NCBI GenBank assembly: GCA_032207245.1
Contig: CM063500.1
Coordinates: forward strand, 79,882,831-79,946,830
Source: Pardosa pseudoannulata
Taxonomy: Eukaryota > Arthropoda > Arachnida > Araneae > Lycosidae
Direction: 5' to 3'
DNA: 64,000 nucleotides
The stretch's first letter is position 1. The number at the start of each line of letters is the position of its first letter. Positions 42,320 to 54,143 of the stretch are shown here, one piece after another. The notes under the pieces were generated by a model. It searched no databases and had not been told where the DNA came from. It worked only from the letters and a program-made list of their open reading frames with translations. Position numbers and translations under genes: made by a program.

Positions 42320-45300
42320 TTGAAACATTTTTCTAGTATTTTAATAATTAGCAACTTGGCAATTATAAAGTTTTAAAGCAAGAAAGTGTGGGGAATTTTA
42401 AACATGTATTTTAACTTTTTAATAGTTAAAGTTGCTTTCATGAACTTTAAATGCATTTTTCACGGAACGGTATTTTTAATAAAATGTTGAAACCTGAAAT
42501 GCGATTTCTCGAAAAGTTCTTAAAATATTTTGTTGAAAATTATTACGAATGCTTTTGGTAGTATTTACTAGTAAATGAACCAAAAGCTTTAAATTTGGAT
42601 AATTTTTAATGTTACGCTCATAGATATAAAGGTAATGAAAATTCGTTAAAAATTCAATGTGTGTGATTTTGAAGTACCAAAATTTGTTTTATCAAATGTA
42701 AATTAAGCAAAGATTTTAGATGATACACTAGTCCAGTGTATAAGAAATGTGTTGCACCAAAAAATATTTAAATAATTTATTAAAAAGTTACTTTTGAAAA
42801 AACCCGATTTTTTAACTAAATTTTCTTCATTTATTAGAAATTTTATAAAAACCTCTCTAGGAAAAAATTTAAGTGCAATTCTCTATGGCAATATAAAAAA
42901 TAAGCATAAAAATGTAAAAACATGAACTAGTTTCTACATTTAAAGAAAAAAGTTACCCGAACGTAGACGGATACCTTAATCAAACTTCGATAAAATTTAA
43001 CATTGTGTGTGTATTTAAAAGTTCAGAAGCAATTTAGTGCAATATGTTTCAGGAAATTACTAGTAGAATTCAGGAAATAATATTGAAGTTAAAAAAGAAA
43101 TTTAATGAGCGAATATTTAAAAACATGTTTTAATTAAATAGAGTACTAAATATTCGAGGATACTCTTATTTCAGTGATAAAATTGCAATATAATAAACTA
43201 CAGAATTTCGAAGGATGAAGAGCTATAGTCCCCCCTCCTACCTCCTAGCTGAAAAATACTTAACGTTATAGTACGCAATAACTAACCAAAATTTTAATAA
43301 AATTTAGAGTTTACCATTTTTGAACTTCAATATGCATCAGAGATACATAAACGTAACTTTACGATCTAATTTTTTCACAAATTACTTCGAATAGATTGCA
43401 GATATATTTAACGAAGCCCATCTTCCAACATTGTTAACGCATTAATTCCAGGCTTTTTTCTGCCGAATATGTTCCTTGAGGAACGTCTTAAATTCTTAAG
43501 GATTGTAAAGAGGATAAAAAATGAATTTTAAACATTGAATATTAAAGAATGCTGGGCATTAAGATTTCGAGAGTTTATCAAGGAGTAAAGTAATTTTAGT
43601 ATAAGTTAATGCATGACAAGAAGTATAGCAAAATCAACAATATACAAGATGTGTAAAGTGTATCTGTAATAAGACTGTTTTCGTATTCCTATCGTCCGCA
43701 CACATACACAAAATACGGTATTTGAAATTAAACGTCCGAGGTTAGACATACCACATAACCTTAGGACACTATCATGTTCTTGTCGAACCTTGTTTTAAAG
43801 TTACATTTGCTCTAACTTCAAAATTGAAGTAAGGAAAGGCATGAAATAAGATTTAGTTTTAAGTGATGTATTTTATATAAAATTCTTAGCTTTTAACGTA
43901 TTCTAATAACCAAATGTCTCAGATGTAGGTATAGCATTCAAAATTTAAAGTCATATTTGACTTTTGGTTTTAGCCAAAAGGTGTACCAGTATATTTGCAG
44001 TATATCTTCACCCATTTAACTTTTTATTGAGGTGTGCTTATTCTTTGTTCCTTTAATAACATAAAAAATAAAAAAAATCATCTTAGCCAATAACAGTTAC
44101 GAAAAATAAAGTTTGTTTCTTGTCCAGTCTAAAGACAATATACATACTTACAAGTCTTAAAATTTAATATTTTAATGTGTATGACTCAGCTAAGCCTTCT
44201 GCTAGCTATTGCAAGCCTTTAAATTTTGATACTGTATGATCTTTTGGTCCTCGTACCTAAATATCCTCACCTCTCTAAAAATTTTAGATGATCCTTTTTT
44301 CCGTTTTTTTCCGGGAACAGTTTTAAGTTCACTTATCAAGTTGCAAGCTAATTAAAGTTAAATTAAAAACTGAAAGTTTTCCTCTACAAAATACCTCCGC
44401 AGTTTGCAGTGACTAAAAATGAAGCCAATAGAACATTAAATTGACAGTGAGTTTGACATTTAAAAAGGTATCTAGATTTACAGTAAATCAACCATCCACT
44501 CAGGGCTAATTCCATGGCTATTCAATAAAGCAGAAAACACATTTTTGGCAGTAGTACAGAGTGTAAGTACTGTTATTTTTTTTTAACTAAGATGCACTGA
44601 AGGATAGCTGGAATTAAAACGTCATGTTTCAAAAGCAGTTTTCACCCGCGAAAAGTCATAGCCTATCTGTTGCTCATTCAGTAGCACTCAATGTCGCCAA
44701 GCGATATAACCTTTCACTAGTGCCCGGTATTACAGATTTAATTTTTAAAAAAATTCTAAATCATAATCAATCCATTAATTTATAGGTATCTTGTTGCAGT
44801 GCGCTATCTAGATAATTTCCGTAGTTGCAAGCTAGTGGAAAACTTAAATCAACAAGGTAGATTATAACTTACTGCATTTAGATGAGGAGGAAATATATAG
44901 ACGATGTTTCTACAACAACTTAAAAAATCCTTAAACTAAATTTTCCGCCGGCACTTTTGCTCTCTACAAGCTTTCTACTAATTTGAGGTTTCAAAGAGGA
45001 GAAGCTTGACATTTTTTAAGGACTTAAAAATAACTATTTTTACACAGAAAACTTTTAGCTTCACATAATGTGTAAACAGTGTAGCAATTACTCAGACGGA
45101 TATTAGAAAAAAAATATGGGAGAGAAAGACTTAATTATACAAATTTCTCAATTTAAGGATATTTAAAAATCACAATGATATTTCAAGCTTAAGACTTTAC
45201 GTACTACCATAAGTATCCTAAAGAGGCTTTCATTTGTATTAAATTTTAAAACCCAAAATCAGTAGGAAAAGCATAACTTACAATTCTAATTTCGACTAGT

Positions 45301-45512
45301 TATGTTTAAGAAAAATATGCATAGTCATTTTTCATTAAAATAAAATATAGCGTTTGTTATTTAAAAAAAATTCTTTGGAAAATCCAACCTCCTGAGTAAT
45401 AGAATGTAAATACAGTCTTAAGCACGATATATCAGAAGATCTTTTGCATTCACAACGCAATATCTGCAAGAATTATTGACAACAAGTCCTCACAATATAT
45501 TTGCCTGACGAT
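42320..45512. other. No gene seen; 3.2 kb of AT-rich unique sequence
   Basis: No open frame of note, no repeat shared with the rest of the window and no RNA-like structure found. It is conspicuously free of the TTAA elements and MITEs that fill the rest. Confidence 0.5.
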
Positions 45513-45670
45513 GACCGAATGACTAGGGCTCTGATCTTCGACACCGAAGTTCTGGGATTTGAATCCCACTGTGACATGGATGTTCGTAGCCGTTTGGATT
45601 CTGAATTAAGTAGTAAGTGCCGGTCTCAATAACCCTCACGTTGCAAAAAAGTAAACTGTACAGCTCCAAA
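45513..45670 (+). repeat. SINE1, plus orientation
   Basis: Order 'gcctgacgatgaccgaatga', 'gggatttgaatcccactgtg' (B box region), 'catggatgttcgtagccg', 'gccggtctcaataaccctc', ending 'cagctccaaaacc'. The tRNA-like T-arm is almost intact. Confidence 0.8.
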
Positions 45671-45733
45671 ACCTACCACACAGTACATGAAATTTAAAAT
45701 CCTTGCGTCATTACATGGAAATCAGATCCAAAG

Positions 45734-45912
45734 TTAACCCTTTGTATTTGAGGGCTCTGGAGCGGAGCCATTTAAAATTTGTCTTCATACTCTAGGGCTC
45801 CGCTAAGGACACAATGCAAATAATTTGCAGTTTTTAACATAACAAAAACAAATCGTAAATTTAACTATTTTGTATTGTCTCCGTAGCAGAGCCCTCGACT
45901 GCAGAGGGTTAA
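45734..45912. mobile_element. TTAA-flanked MITE, TIR CCCTYTG, with 'gggctc' palindromes
   Basis: A 179-bp element between TTAA at 45734-45737 and 45909-45912. The ends CCCTTTGTATTTGAGGGCTC and, reversed, CCCTCTGCAGTCGAGGGCTC match well. The repeated 'agggctc' and 'gagcgg' words make short hairpins. It is the smallest TTAA element here. Confidence 0.8.
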
Positions 45913-46935
45913 AATGAGTAAAAATAAACATTATAAATATTAACAATTAAAGATGTAATAACATTACATATTCTGCTTAAACCACAATAGAGAACAAAAG
46001 AATTTAGTATAATCACAGATTGCATTTTTCTTAGTCGCTTCAACGATAAAAATGATAGCCCTCTAAAAATTAACTACATAAAACTTTGACACTCTGAATA
46101 ACACAAAATCGCCTTATACTATATAGATACTTTTAAGTATTCCACTATTTCTACATTGACATTACTCAAACTGTTATTTATATTACAAGACAGCACTGCA
46201 AGGATAGAAACAGTAAGACATTTTAAAACACTTACAGCTTACCTATACGAAAAAATTAAAACACTTGGAAGAGGTAAATAGATATCCACATAATACAAGG
46301 CCAAGATCTTCCTATTTATAGTGTAACTAAGCCAAACACCTCGCAGACTAAAGAGGGAATGCCATTGGCTAAGCGATTGATACGTAGAAAGTGAATTATA
46401 GAAAAGATAAAAGCATCTTTTCTTTAAAGATATTTCCGAAGATTGACAATTTATTTTAGTCTTCATTTACTTAAAATAATTACAGATAAATTAGAGTTAA
46501 ATTCATTGTATTCACACAGGTGACATAACGGAAGAGGCATAAATGTATTTTTATAGGATTAATATGCAATTTTGTTGTCCAAGTGAAATTCTTATGATAT
46601 TATGACGTCATGTAAATTGAAATTTTATTATTCAGTAATATTTTGTGTTTGTTATTCCGTATTACCAACTTTGTATATAAATAATACTGAACGAAATTTT
46701 TCCGATTAGATGACTGTCCAACGATAACCAAACCAGTGGTGCATCCTCTATAAGTGTACATAAGCCCGGAAACTTCCGGAGGAACAACGAATAAATAAAT
46801 GTATTTACAAATTAAATAATAAAATAATATTAAGTACTCTTATAAATTTCCAGAACGAAATTCTCTACCGTAGTTTGAAATATTTACCTGACATAAAATT
46901 AAATCCATGATTTTGGGCTATATGCTCCGTTTAGG
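45913..46935. other. No gene seen
   Basis: AT-rich. A 75-residue minus-strand frame (46239-46466) has no acceptor or other support. Confidence 0.45.
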
Positions 46936-48262
46936 ATCTTAAAGGTTGGGAAAAAAAGGACAGATGAGTGAATTTAAATTTAAAATATTGCACTTGATTA
47001 TTTTGTAATCAAAGCTCAAAGGTATGTCGTAAGATGTATTATGGTTTTATAACATTCCATATTAAGAAATAAAATGTTTGCAATTTTTATTTTACCTTTG
47101 GTAACTTTTTTTAAAGCTGTATAGTTTTCCTTTCACTTGTGAAAACGCAGATGTATTTTAACTTGTTATGTCGTATTTGCATATTTAATTTTCGAAATTT
47201 GTTTTATGAACCTAAATTTAAATAAACCCCGAATCCCGCAAAACCAAAATAATATAACTCAAACTGTTGGTATCGATGTTATAAGGTTTGAATTGGCATT
47301 GATCTCCATAGATCTTCAAAATCTGTTTAAGATGTAGATCCTGGTCTAATTAACCCTCGTATAACTAAAAAGACTCTGATGTAGACAAAATATAACTTTT
47401 TGTAAGCCTATTAAATTAGACACATTTTCTTATTTTCACTGTAGGACCGATAAGGTTGAAAAAAAGGACGAGCGATTTTAAAATTATAAATATTGTACTT
47501 GATTATTTTGTAATCAAATCAATGTTTAAAGATATGTCGTCACCAGTATTATGGTTTTATGACATTTCCTAGTAAGAAATAAAATGTTTTCAATTTTATT
47601 ATTTTACCTATGATAACTTTTTTTAAAAGCTGTATAGTTTTCCTTTCACTTATGAAAAAGCAGATGTATTTTAATTTGTAAGTTATGTCATATTTGCATA
47701 TTTAATTTTCGAAATTTATTTTATGAAGCACCTTTTAAATAAACTGCGAACCACTCCCATTAAACCAAAATAATATAGCTCAAACATCGATGTTATAAGG
47801 TTTGAATTCTACTATTGTCATTGATCTTCATAGCTGTTCGGAATCGGTTTAAATGCCACTCCACACACACTATGGTCCACTACAAGCAATTGCCACTGTC
47901 TGGAGGGAGCATGGCTTATCGAGGTTGACGATGGCAGGCGATAAAATGGCCGTGGCGGAGGATGGCTTTGGAAGCGGTTTTTGTCCAAAGACCAAAGGCA
48001 GCCAAACTAGAATGCGCAGTAGACCCTATGGACGAATCCACGCTCTCTGCTCATTTAGTGGCCCAGTGTATAGATGCAACCCATGAACCATTGTTCAAGG
48101 TCACCATCAGGAAGTGGTGAACAATTGGCCATAGTGTGGAGGCTACATTAGATGTAGATCCTGATCTAATTAATCCTCGTATAATAAAAAATCTGATGTA
48201 CACACAATATAACTTATTCTAAGCCTATTAAATTAGACACATTTTTTAATTTTCTCTGTAGG
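46936..48262. repeat. ~500-bp tandem duplication, second copy with a GC-rich insert
   Basis: Copy 1 is about 46936-47455 and copy 2 about 47456-48262. They share 'cacttgattattttgtaatc', 'gctgtatagttttcctttca', 'gcagatgtattttaa', 'catatttgcatatttaattt' and 'gcctattaaattagacacat'. Both contain a decayed SINE1 body near the end ('agatgtagatcctg'). Copy 2 is longer because of the insert at 47853-48145. Confidence 0.85.
47853..48145. mobile_element. GC-rich ~290-bp insert in the second duplicate
   Basis: Copy 1 reads straight through where copy 2 carries this block. It begins 'gccactccacacacactatg' and ends 'ccatagtgtggaggctac', imperfect inverted ends, and is much more GC-rich than the flanks. 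The 77-residue frame within (47853-48086) has no recognised domain. The insertion is read from the comparison; the class is unknown. Confidence 0.6.
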
Positions 48263-48477
48263 AGATGTCACCAGAATAACGATTTGCATATCCCTTTAAA
48301 GGTTCAAAGTTAATACCGTTTCTCTAGGTAATGGTGTCGTTTGTGGAGAGATCCAGTTATTCCCTCTGGTAGTTACGAGCAAAATTAATCATCGTCAAAT
48401 TCAGATTTTTCGCCATATAGATGCTGTTTGAGATTACAATATTGCCTTTACTTCGTATCAAAAACCCAGACATCACC

Positions 48478-48650
48478 GAAAGGGTAGGTTAGTGTTCTTT
48501 AGTACAGGAGTTCGTGGGATCTAATTGCACTGCTGGCATGGATTTTCTTAGGCACTCGAAATCGGTTTCAAGCAGTAGGTCCCGGAATCATTAGCCCTCG
48601 TGTAGCAAAGAATAGACCGTAGCGTTCCCAACCAACCAAATGCACCAAGG
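48478..48650 (+). repeat. SINE1, plus orientation, decayed
   Basis: 'aaagggtaggttagtgttct', 'gttcgtgggatctaattgc', 'aagcagtaggtcccgg', 'attagccctcgtgtagcaaa', 'gcgttcccaaccaacca'. Confidence 0.7.
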
Positions 48651-48683
48651 AGTAATGAAATAGAAAAAAAATTACAATCATAT

Positions 48684-48735
48684 TAACCCTTTTTATCCTG
48701 GTGGTACTTATAAGTACTCTCTTCTGACAAAAGCA
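48684..48735. mobile_element. Fragment of the 2173-family TTAA element
   Basis: 'ttaaccctttttatcctggt', 'ggtacttataagta' match the left end of the element at 2173. The rest is missing at the border of the minisatellite. Confidence 0.6.
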
Positions 48736-48776
48736 TAACATATATACAAATTTAGGTTTTGGTTTCTCCATGTAGG

Positions 48777-49610
48777 GCCTAAGAATGTAGAATTAAAGAC
48801 TGAATTTAACAAATCCTTCAATTCACAGTCAATTTACATTACCTATTGTATAACTGACATTAAATACAGCTTTCTTCCTACGATTAGACATTTTGGAAGT
48901 ATTAAAAAATTCTGGGTATTGGTTTCAATATGTATGGCCTAAGAATGTAGAATTAAAGACTGAATTTAACAAATCCTTCAATTCGCAGTCAATTTACATT
49001 ACCTATTGTATAACTGACATTAAATACAGCTTTCTTCCTACGATTAGACATTTTGGAAGTATTAAAAAATTCTGGGTATTGGTTTCCCTATGTATGGCCT
49101 AAGAATGTAGAATTAAAGACTGAATTTAACAAATCCTTCAATTCGCAGTCAATTTACATTACCTATTGTATAACTGACATTAAATACAGCTTTCTTCCTA
49201 CGATTAGACATTTTGGAAGTATTAAAAAATTCTGGGTATTGGTTTCCCTATGTATGCCTAAGAATGTAGAATTAAAGACTGAATTTAACAAATCCTTCAA
49301 TTCACAGTTAATTTACATTACCTATTGTATAACTGACATTAAATACAGCTTTCTTCCTACGATTAGACATTTTGGAAGTATTAAAAAATTCTGGGTATTG
49401 GTTTCAATATGTATGGCCTAAGAATGTAGAATTAAAGACTGAATTTAACAAATCCTTCAATTCGCAGTCAATTTACATTACCTATTGTATAACTGACATT
49501 AAATACAGCTTTCTTCCTACGATTAGACCTTTTTGATATATTAAAAAATTCTGGGTTTTAAAAAGTTCCATATAATACGCTAAGAAAATATAAAGTAAAA
49601 TTTTAATTTA
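48777..49610. repeat. Minisatellite, 160-bp unit, five copies plus a degenerate sixth
   Basis: 'aagaatgtagaattaaagac' begins at 48781, 48941, 49101, 49260 and 49420, so the period is 160 with one unit of 159. The units are nearly identical, including 'cttcctacgattagacattt' and 'aaaaaattctgggtattgg'. The sixth unit (49560 on) is strongly diverged and is itself shared with 5610-5700. The open frames (69 and 122 residues) only follow the repeat. Confidence 0.97.
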
Positions 49611-50093
49611 ACAAGGCATTTAACGTACAATTAAGCACAGATGTTGTCACATGTTTCCCATGATTAGACATTGGAATATAATGGAGGATCTAATGTATTT
49701 GCCACCTGCTTGCTAGGTAGTATTATGTCATCCCCTTTATCAATACAATATATTATTAAATCTATAAATATGTACAATACTTAGGTTACAGTTATGTTTA
49801 TATAAGAGCTTATATAATTGATTAGGAATCAAAAAAGCAAAAACCTATACACATCATATATTTATTTGACGTTTACTATAATGTACATCCACATCCTATT
49901 AAACAAAATTAGCAAATGCACCCATAAACTACAATCTTTTGTTTTCTTACTTAGCAGTTCATGAATAGCTGATAAATCTTTACATAATTTATATTTGATA
50001 AGCAAAGGTTCCCGTCCTATGGTACCTTTTTTTTATACGTTGCTATAAGAGAAAGCATTGCCTTTTAATTTTGTAAATTCTTCATAATCGAGT
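49611..50093. other. Continuation shared with 5640-5750, then no gene seen
   Basis: 49611-49735 contains 'caattaagcacagatgttg' and 'gccacctgcttgctaggtag', also found at 5650-5745. The remainder is AT-rich and featureless. Confidence 0.5.
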
Positions 50094-50605
50094 TTAACAC
50101 ATTGTGTGCGGGTACATTTTGCAGCTGAATTGTACCGGGAGCGGGCGTTTTGAGCGTAAATTTAGTTATTCAGTTAAATCTCAATAGATCGAAAATTATT
50201 TAATTTTTTAACAAACTTTTCGTATTTTATACTGAAATATATAAACAAATATATAAATAGATAAATATATATATATATGTATGTATATTATATAAATATA
50301 CATATATCGTTTTCTCAAGGATAAATAAAAAATTTAATTTTAAATCTAAATTGATTTTTTTATCAACCTTCCCGTTCTGTGGTTCCGCATCGACTGATGT
50401 AAAAACTAGTTTTTATTTGTCTAAATTTTTCGAGAATCTATTTAGTAGACAAGAACATTCGGCTTCGTTTTCCTGTATATACCGTTATTTTTTGTACCCA
50501 CAAACAAACCATGTTGTTACACTAACCTATACTAGTGCGTGAACCACGCTCAAGTATCAATCATCAGAAAACGTACTAGTACGTGTCCCGCATACAATGT
50601 GTTAA
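50094..50605. mobile_element. TTAA-flanked MITE, TIR CACATTGTRTGCGGG, copy 2
   Basis: TTAA at 50094-50097 and 50602-50605. Left end CACATTGTGTGCGGGTAC, right end reversed CACATTGTATGCGGGACAC. It keeps 'agtagacaagaacattcggc' shared with the element at 5756. A 63-residue frame (50351-50542) is part of the repeat. Confidence 0.9.
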
Positions 50606-51454
50606 GTCATGATGAAATAAACGTTTAACTTTCTTTGTATTGTGTATGTATTCTAATCATATTAAACTATCTTGATACCTCAATTCCCATTAGAGCTATG
50701 GTAAGTCACAGTAAGATGTGAGAGTGTTTACAAAATAAACATTCTAAAGTTTGACGTTAGTTACAACAAGCTTGTCATATATACTAGACTTCCATTTAAG
50801 TAGTTGGTTTAGTGCTGTTTTATTAACTACACTTTTAATACGATTGTTTTTCTTAAATTCATTTATACCTTAATGCAAAAAATATTTAAAGACATACAGC
50901 AATATTATCTTGTAATATTATGTTTTTAAATCTGAGAATTATTTAGAATACAGTATATTGCATACAGTATAATACCTTGTTTATATATATATATCCAATT
51001 TTTTTATTTCATTAACTTATGTAAACAAGCATTTAAAACGTTAAAAACTGCTAAAAATTAATGAAAGTTTTTTTAAAAATCCACATTTTCCAAGCTGAGA
51101 AACAAAATATATTGCTGGTATTAATATATTAATATAATTTTAGTTCACTGAATAAAACTTAGTTTCTTTTTTCATTTAAAATTTTAGTTTCTAACTTGCA
51201 AATTTTAAGTTTTTTTCATGTAGATTTCTGTTTTGTTTCTCCTGTTGTACATACTTCGTTTATATAAAATTTCTCGATTTATATAACACATTTAAATAAA
51301 GTTTTTTTAAAGTTGCACCCTTTTTAATGATATCGGAAAAATTGTATTTATGCATAGCAAAAATTTACTTTATAGACAAACAAATTTCGTCTACTATAAT
51401 GAAGACTTTTCAATAAATACCCTCAACATGTTATGACCTCTTGAAAACTTGCTT
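50606..51454. other. No gene seen
   Basis: AT-rich. Nothing recognised. Confidence 0.5.
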
Positions 51455-52298
51455 TTAACCCATATTGTACCACACCAACTAAATATTTCTGTAAGTTATT
51501 AAAACTTTATCCATATCATTAATATGGTGTAACTAAGTATATAAAACCAAAATTTTGAAAAAATATTTAATTTTTTATGTAATTGGCTGTCCTGTAAATA
51601 GGACAACGGTCCATTACACTACTAAAACTTAACAAATATTACTTACATTGCATTAGGCAGATTCATAAACAAAATTTGGAAAAACAGTCAAAACAAAGTC
51701 CAACATTACATTTTAAGCATACTGTTGTAGGTTTTCTCTTGCAGTTATTGAATTGGCAGTAATATAGTAAGTTTATCTTGCAAAAAATCTCCAGTTTTCT
51801 GAATAGAATAGGCATCTATTTACCACTTGTTGTGTCCAGGTGTGTGAACTGGTTTTCATTGAAAGATAATAAAAGAATGTGCGCTATCAATGCAATATTG
51901 AATTCATAGAAAAATAATCAGGATTGGACCATCGTCTTAATCTTAGGGCACCTTTTTTATGCTTACAAAATACACATGTAAAATATATTTTTCAACAAAA
52001 ACTTTCAGCTACATTATTAGCTCTGTTTTTAAACTAAAAATAACCTCCACAATGTTTAAAAAAATAATAATAAATATAAAATTAAAGATTAAAAAATGGC
52101 AATTTTTAAGAGGTTGCTGAAAATAAATTTTACAATACAATATAGTTTGATTTCTCATTTTTGTTTGTTATTATGCTAAAGTGTGTCTATTTTAAAGGTG
52201 TTAAAATAAAATCCACTCAGAAAATATTTATAACTTTATTATTAAATGGAATTTTATTTGCTGTCCTGTTTATAGGACAGCGGTCCAATATGGGTTAA
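51455..52298 (-). mobile_element. piggyBac-type element, TIR CCCATATTG, inverted partner
   Basis: An 844-bp element between TTAA at 51455-51458 and 52295-52298, in opposite orientation to the one at 18826. It has the same termini, the same subterminal 'gtcctrtttataggac' palindrome and the same retained transposase end. The two are about 32 kb apart. Confidence 0.9.
51663..51758 (-). pseudogene. Cysteine-rich C-terminal domain of a piggyBac transposase
   Basis: Minus strand: 'CQFNNCKRKPTTVCLKC' and 'NVGLCFDCFSKFCL', then stop. Nearly identical to 19382-19477, with Asn for Lys and Cys for the final His. The reading frame through the domain is open although the enzyme core is gone. Confidence 0.85.
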
Positions 52299-53219
52299 AA
52301 TGAGAACTACAGAGTTAAAGGAGTGTGTCAATAACTAGTTGTTTAAATTTACAATCCTTTTTTCCCCAAAAAAGTATCATTTTCCCTACTCTTATTCATA
52401 AGATCTTAAAATTAATGAATAAATTTCTTTGAAATTTTCCGTATTTGAATCCATGCTTGTTAATAGTAGAATTAATATGAAGATAAAATTTTTAGACATT
52501 CTTTTTAATTATAAAATATTAAAATTTGTCTCTTAAATTTGAAAGATTTTTAATAAATGTAACATCAACAACTATTATGTATTTATTAAATTCTAAAATT
52601 CATGTAAATCCTTTTAACATAAAACTAAAGATTAAAGCCTTAGTTACTTTACAGATAAGAAATTATCTTAAATTTTTAAAAAATGTTTTAATAATGTATT
52701 ACATTTTTAAAAATTTATTGCCAATCCTAGTTATCTCATAAAAACATTTTTAAAAATTCTCTAAAAATTTGTAAACAATTTTATTAACTGTAATGATATT
52801 ATATTAAGTTATTGGAAGTCTAAATCAAAGCACATTTACATTGCAGTGCAGATGATTAAAACACCTAAGACCACTTTGATTTAACCAAAATATTTAAATC
52901 AAATGATTCAATATAGTGTCAGTAAAGTATTGATGTTCTATTCCAATTAAAACAATTATTATTAGATTTTCAGATCTAAAATAAGTTTAATTCAGAATAG
53001 TCCCAAATTTAAACGAAGATGAGTGATGCGTACATTAAAAGAATGCTCAAAAACAAAAACAAATAAAATGTTTACATATAAAAAATATACAAAGAAAATT
53101 TGATGAAATTACATACAAAATGCAAATATAAAAACGAAATTATATATATGAATGAACAAACAAAATGCAGGTGAACAAACAATATGAAAAATAAATGTAG
53201 AAATGCAATAAACTACAAT
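52299..53219. other. No gene seen; includes 3'UTR side of gene E
   Basis: AT-rich. A 71-residue plus-strand frame (52526-52741) is made of A/T-biased codons and has no supporting signal. Minus-strand ATTAAA near 52986-52991 could serve gene E. Confidence 0.4.
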
Positions 53220-53459
53220 TCAAGGCATATCATGTATTTTAAGTTCCTCCGGTATTGTTTCCACAGGTAAAATCAAAGGAACTTGGTATTTTGTAGTAAA
53301 GCATTTGATTGCCATGAACAATAAAACCCAAGACATTGCAAACAGAACTCCTGCAGAAACGTATAAATCTTTAAAAATCAGATAGCACCCTGCAGATATC
53401 ATAGCAGCTGCAAAAATACCGTATACACTAGCTAAGAATTTTTCTGCTGTGCACAACAT
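53220..53459 (-). CDS. Gene E: small two-pass membrane protein
   Basis: 79 codons from the ATG at 53459. The acceptor 'catttcattctttcaag' ends at 53475; the 15-nt leader begins with an in-frame TAA, so this ATG ('ttatacaATG', A at -3) is the only start and the upstream exon is untranslated. Hydrophobic segments are residues 8-29 and 34-52. The loop is 'FKDLYVS'. The tail is short and acidic ('VETIPEELKIHDMP'). It aligns without gaps to gene F over residues 1-54, sharing A10, A17, L27, D31, A36, V38, F40, V45, A50 and K52. It shares SW-x5-A-hydrophobic-K with gene C. It is complete in one coding exon. Function unknown; small two-helix membrane subunits or chaperones are possible roles, but the sequence does not say. 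Confidence 0.65.
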   Translation of the reverse strand: MLCTAEKFLASVYGIFAAAMISAGCYLIFKDLYVSAGVLFAMSWVLLFMAIKCFTTKYQVPLILPVETIPEELKIHDMP

Positions 53460-53476
53460 TGTATAATTAAGTTACT
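53460..53476 (-). promoter_or_regulatory. Splice acceptor and 15-nt leader of gene E
   Basis: Minus strand: 'ctttcaag|taacttaattataca|ATG'. The in-frame TAA fixes the start. The last ten bases including ATG equal those of gene A. Confidence 0.65.
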
Positions 53477-54019
53477 TGAAAGAATGAAATGTACTATAAT
53501 ATACAATATTAATATGTCATTGATTACATTTATCTTCAGTTCTTCATTTCATCAATTTGTGCCAAGAAGCATTTGAAAATGTTAGGCTGTAATACTACAA
53601 CATTACGATTGAAGAATGAACTTGAAAAGTTTGAACTATAAACAGCAATACAACACTTATTCAACGTGCCTTTTACAGGTGAGTCAAAAATACACAATAG
53701 TTCTTTTAAGTGTTTGTCAAACCATCAAGTTAACAGAAAAGATAAAGAAACAAAAATATTACGAAATATAACTTAGTATCATGCCTTTCTCAAGGTGTGT
53801 CAAAAAACTAGATATTGAACACGTTAAGAATGAGTATTGTTTTTGATTCACATTCACTAGAGGTCGCTCGTGAAAATAGTTGATTTATATTATTCGATTA
53901 ACAAAATTGCTTCCTATAGGATAAAAATGCATGGTACTGGATGTATAGATTCAATTTTGATTTCCTTTTAAATATTTCATAAATTTTACCACTGACAGAC
54001 AGTTAAATAATTCTTTTTT
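53477..54019. other. No gene seen; probable 5'UTR intron of gene E
   Basis: AT-rich sequence without a recognised exon. Confidence 0.4.
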
Positions 54020-54143
54020 AAGTTCACTGTGACGCCACTTTGACGTCAGCTTGTTCGTTCGCTCGCATAATGCCCGCAACCTGACATCAAAGTACCGTCA
54101 CAATAACGTTCGAATCGACTCTCAACGTCCAGAGTAAGCCCCT
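54020..54143. mobile_element. MITE A, left end truncated
   Basis: Contains 'ccactttgacgtcagcttg', 'cataatgcccgcaacctgac' and ends 'ccagagtaagcccct'. The left terminus is replaced by other sequence. Confidence 0.75.

Noticed and set aside
48893..49421. Repeating frames of 69 and 122 residues
   Set aside because: The 160-bp unit is not a multiple of three; the long frame exists only because one unit is 159 bp.
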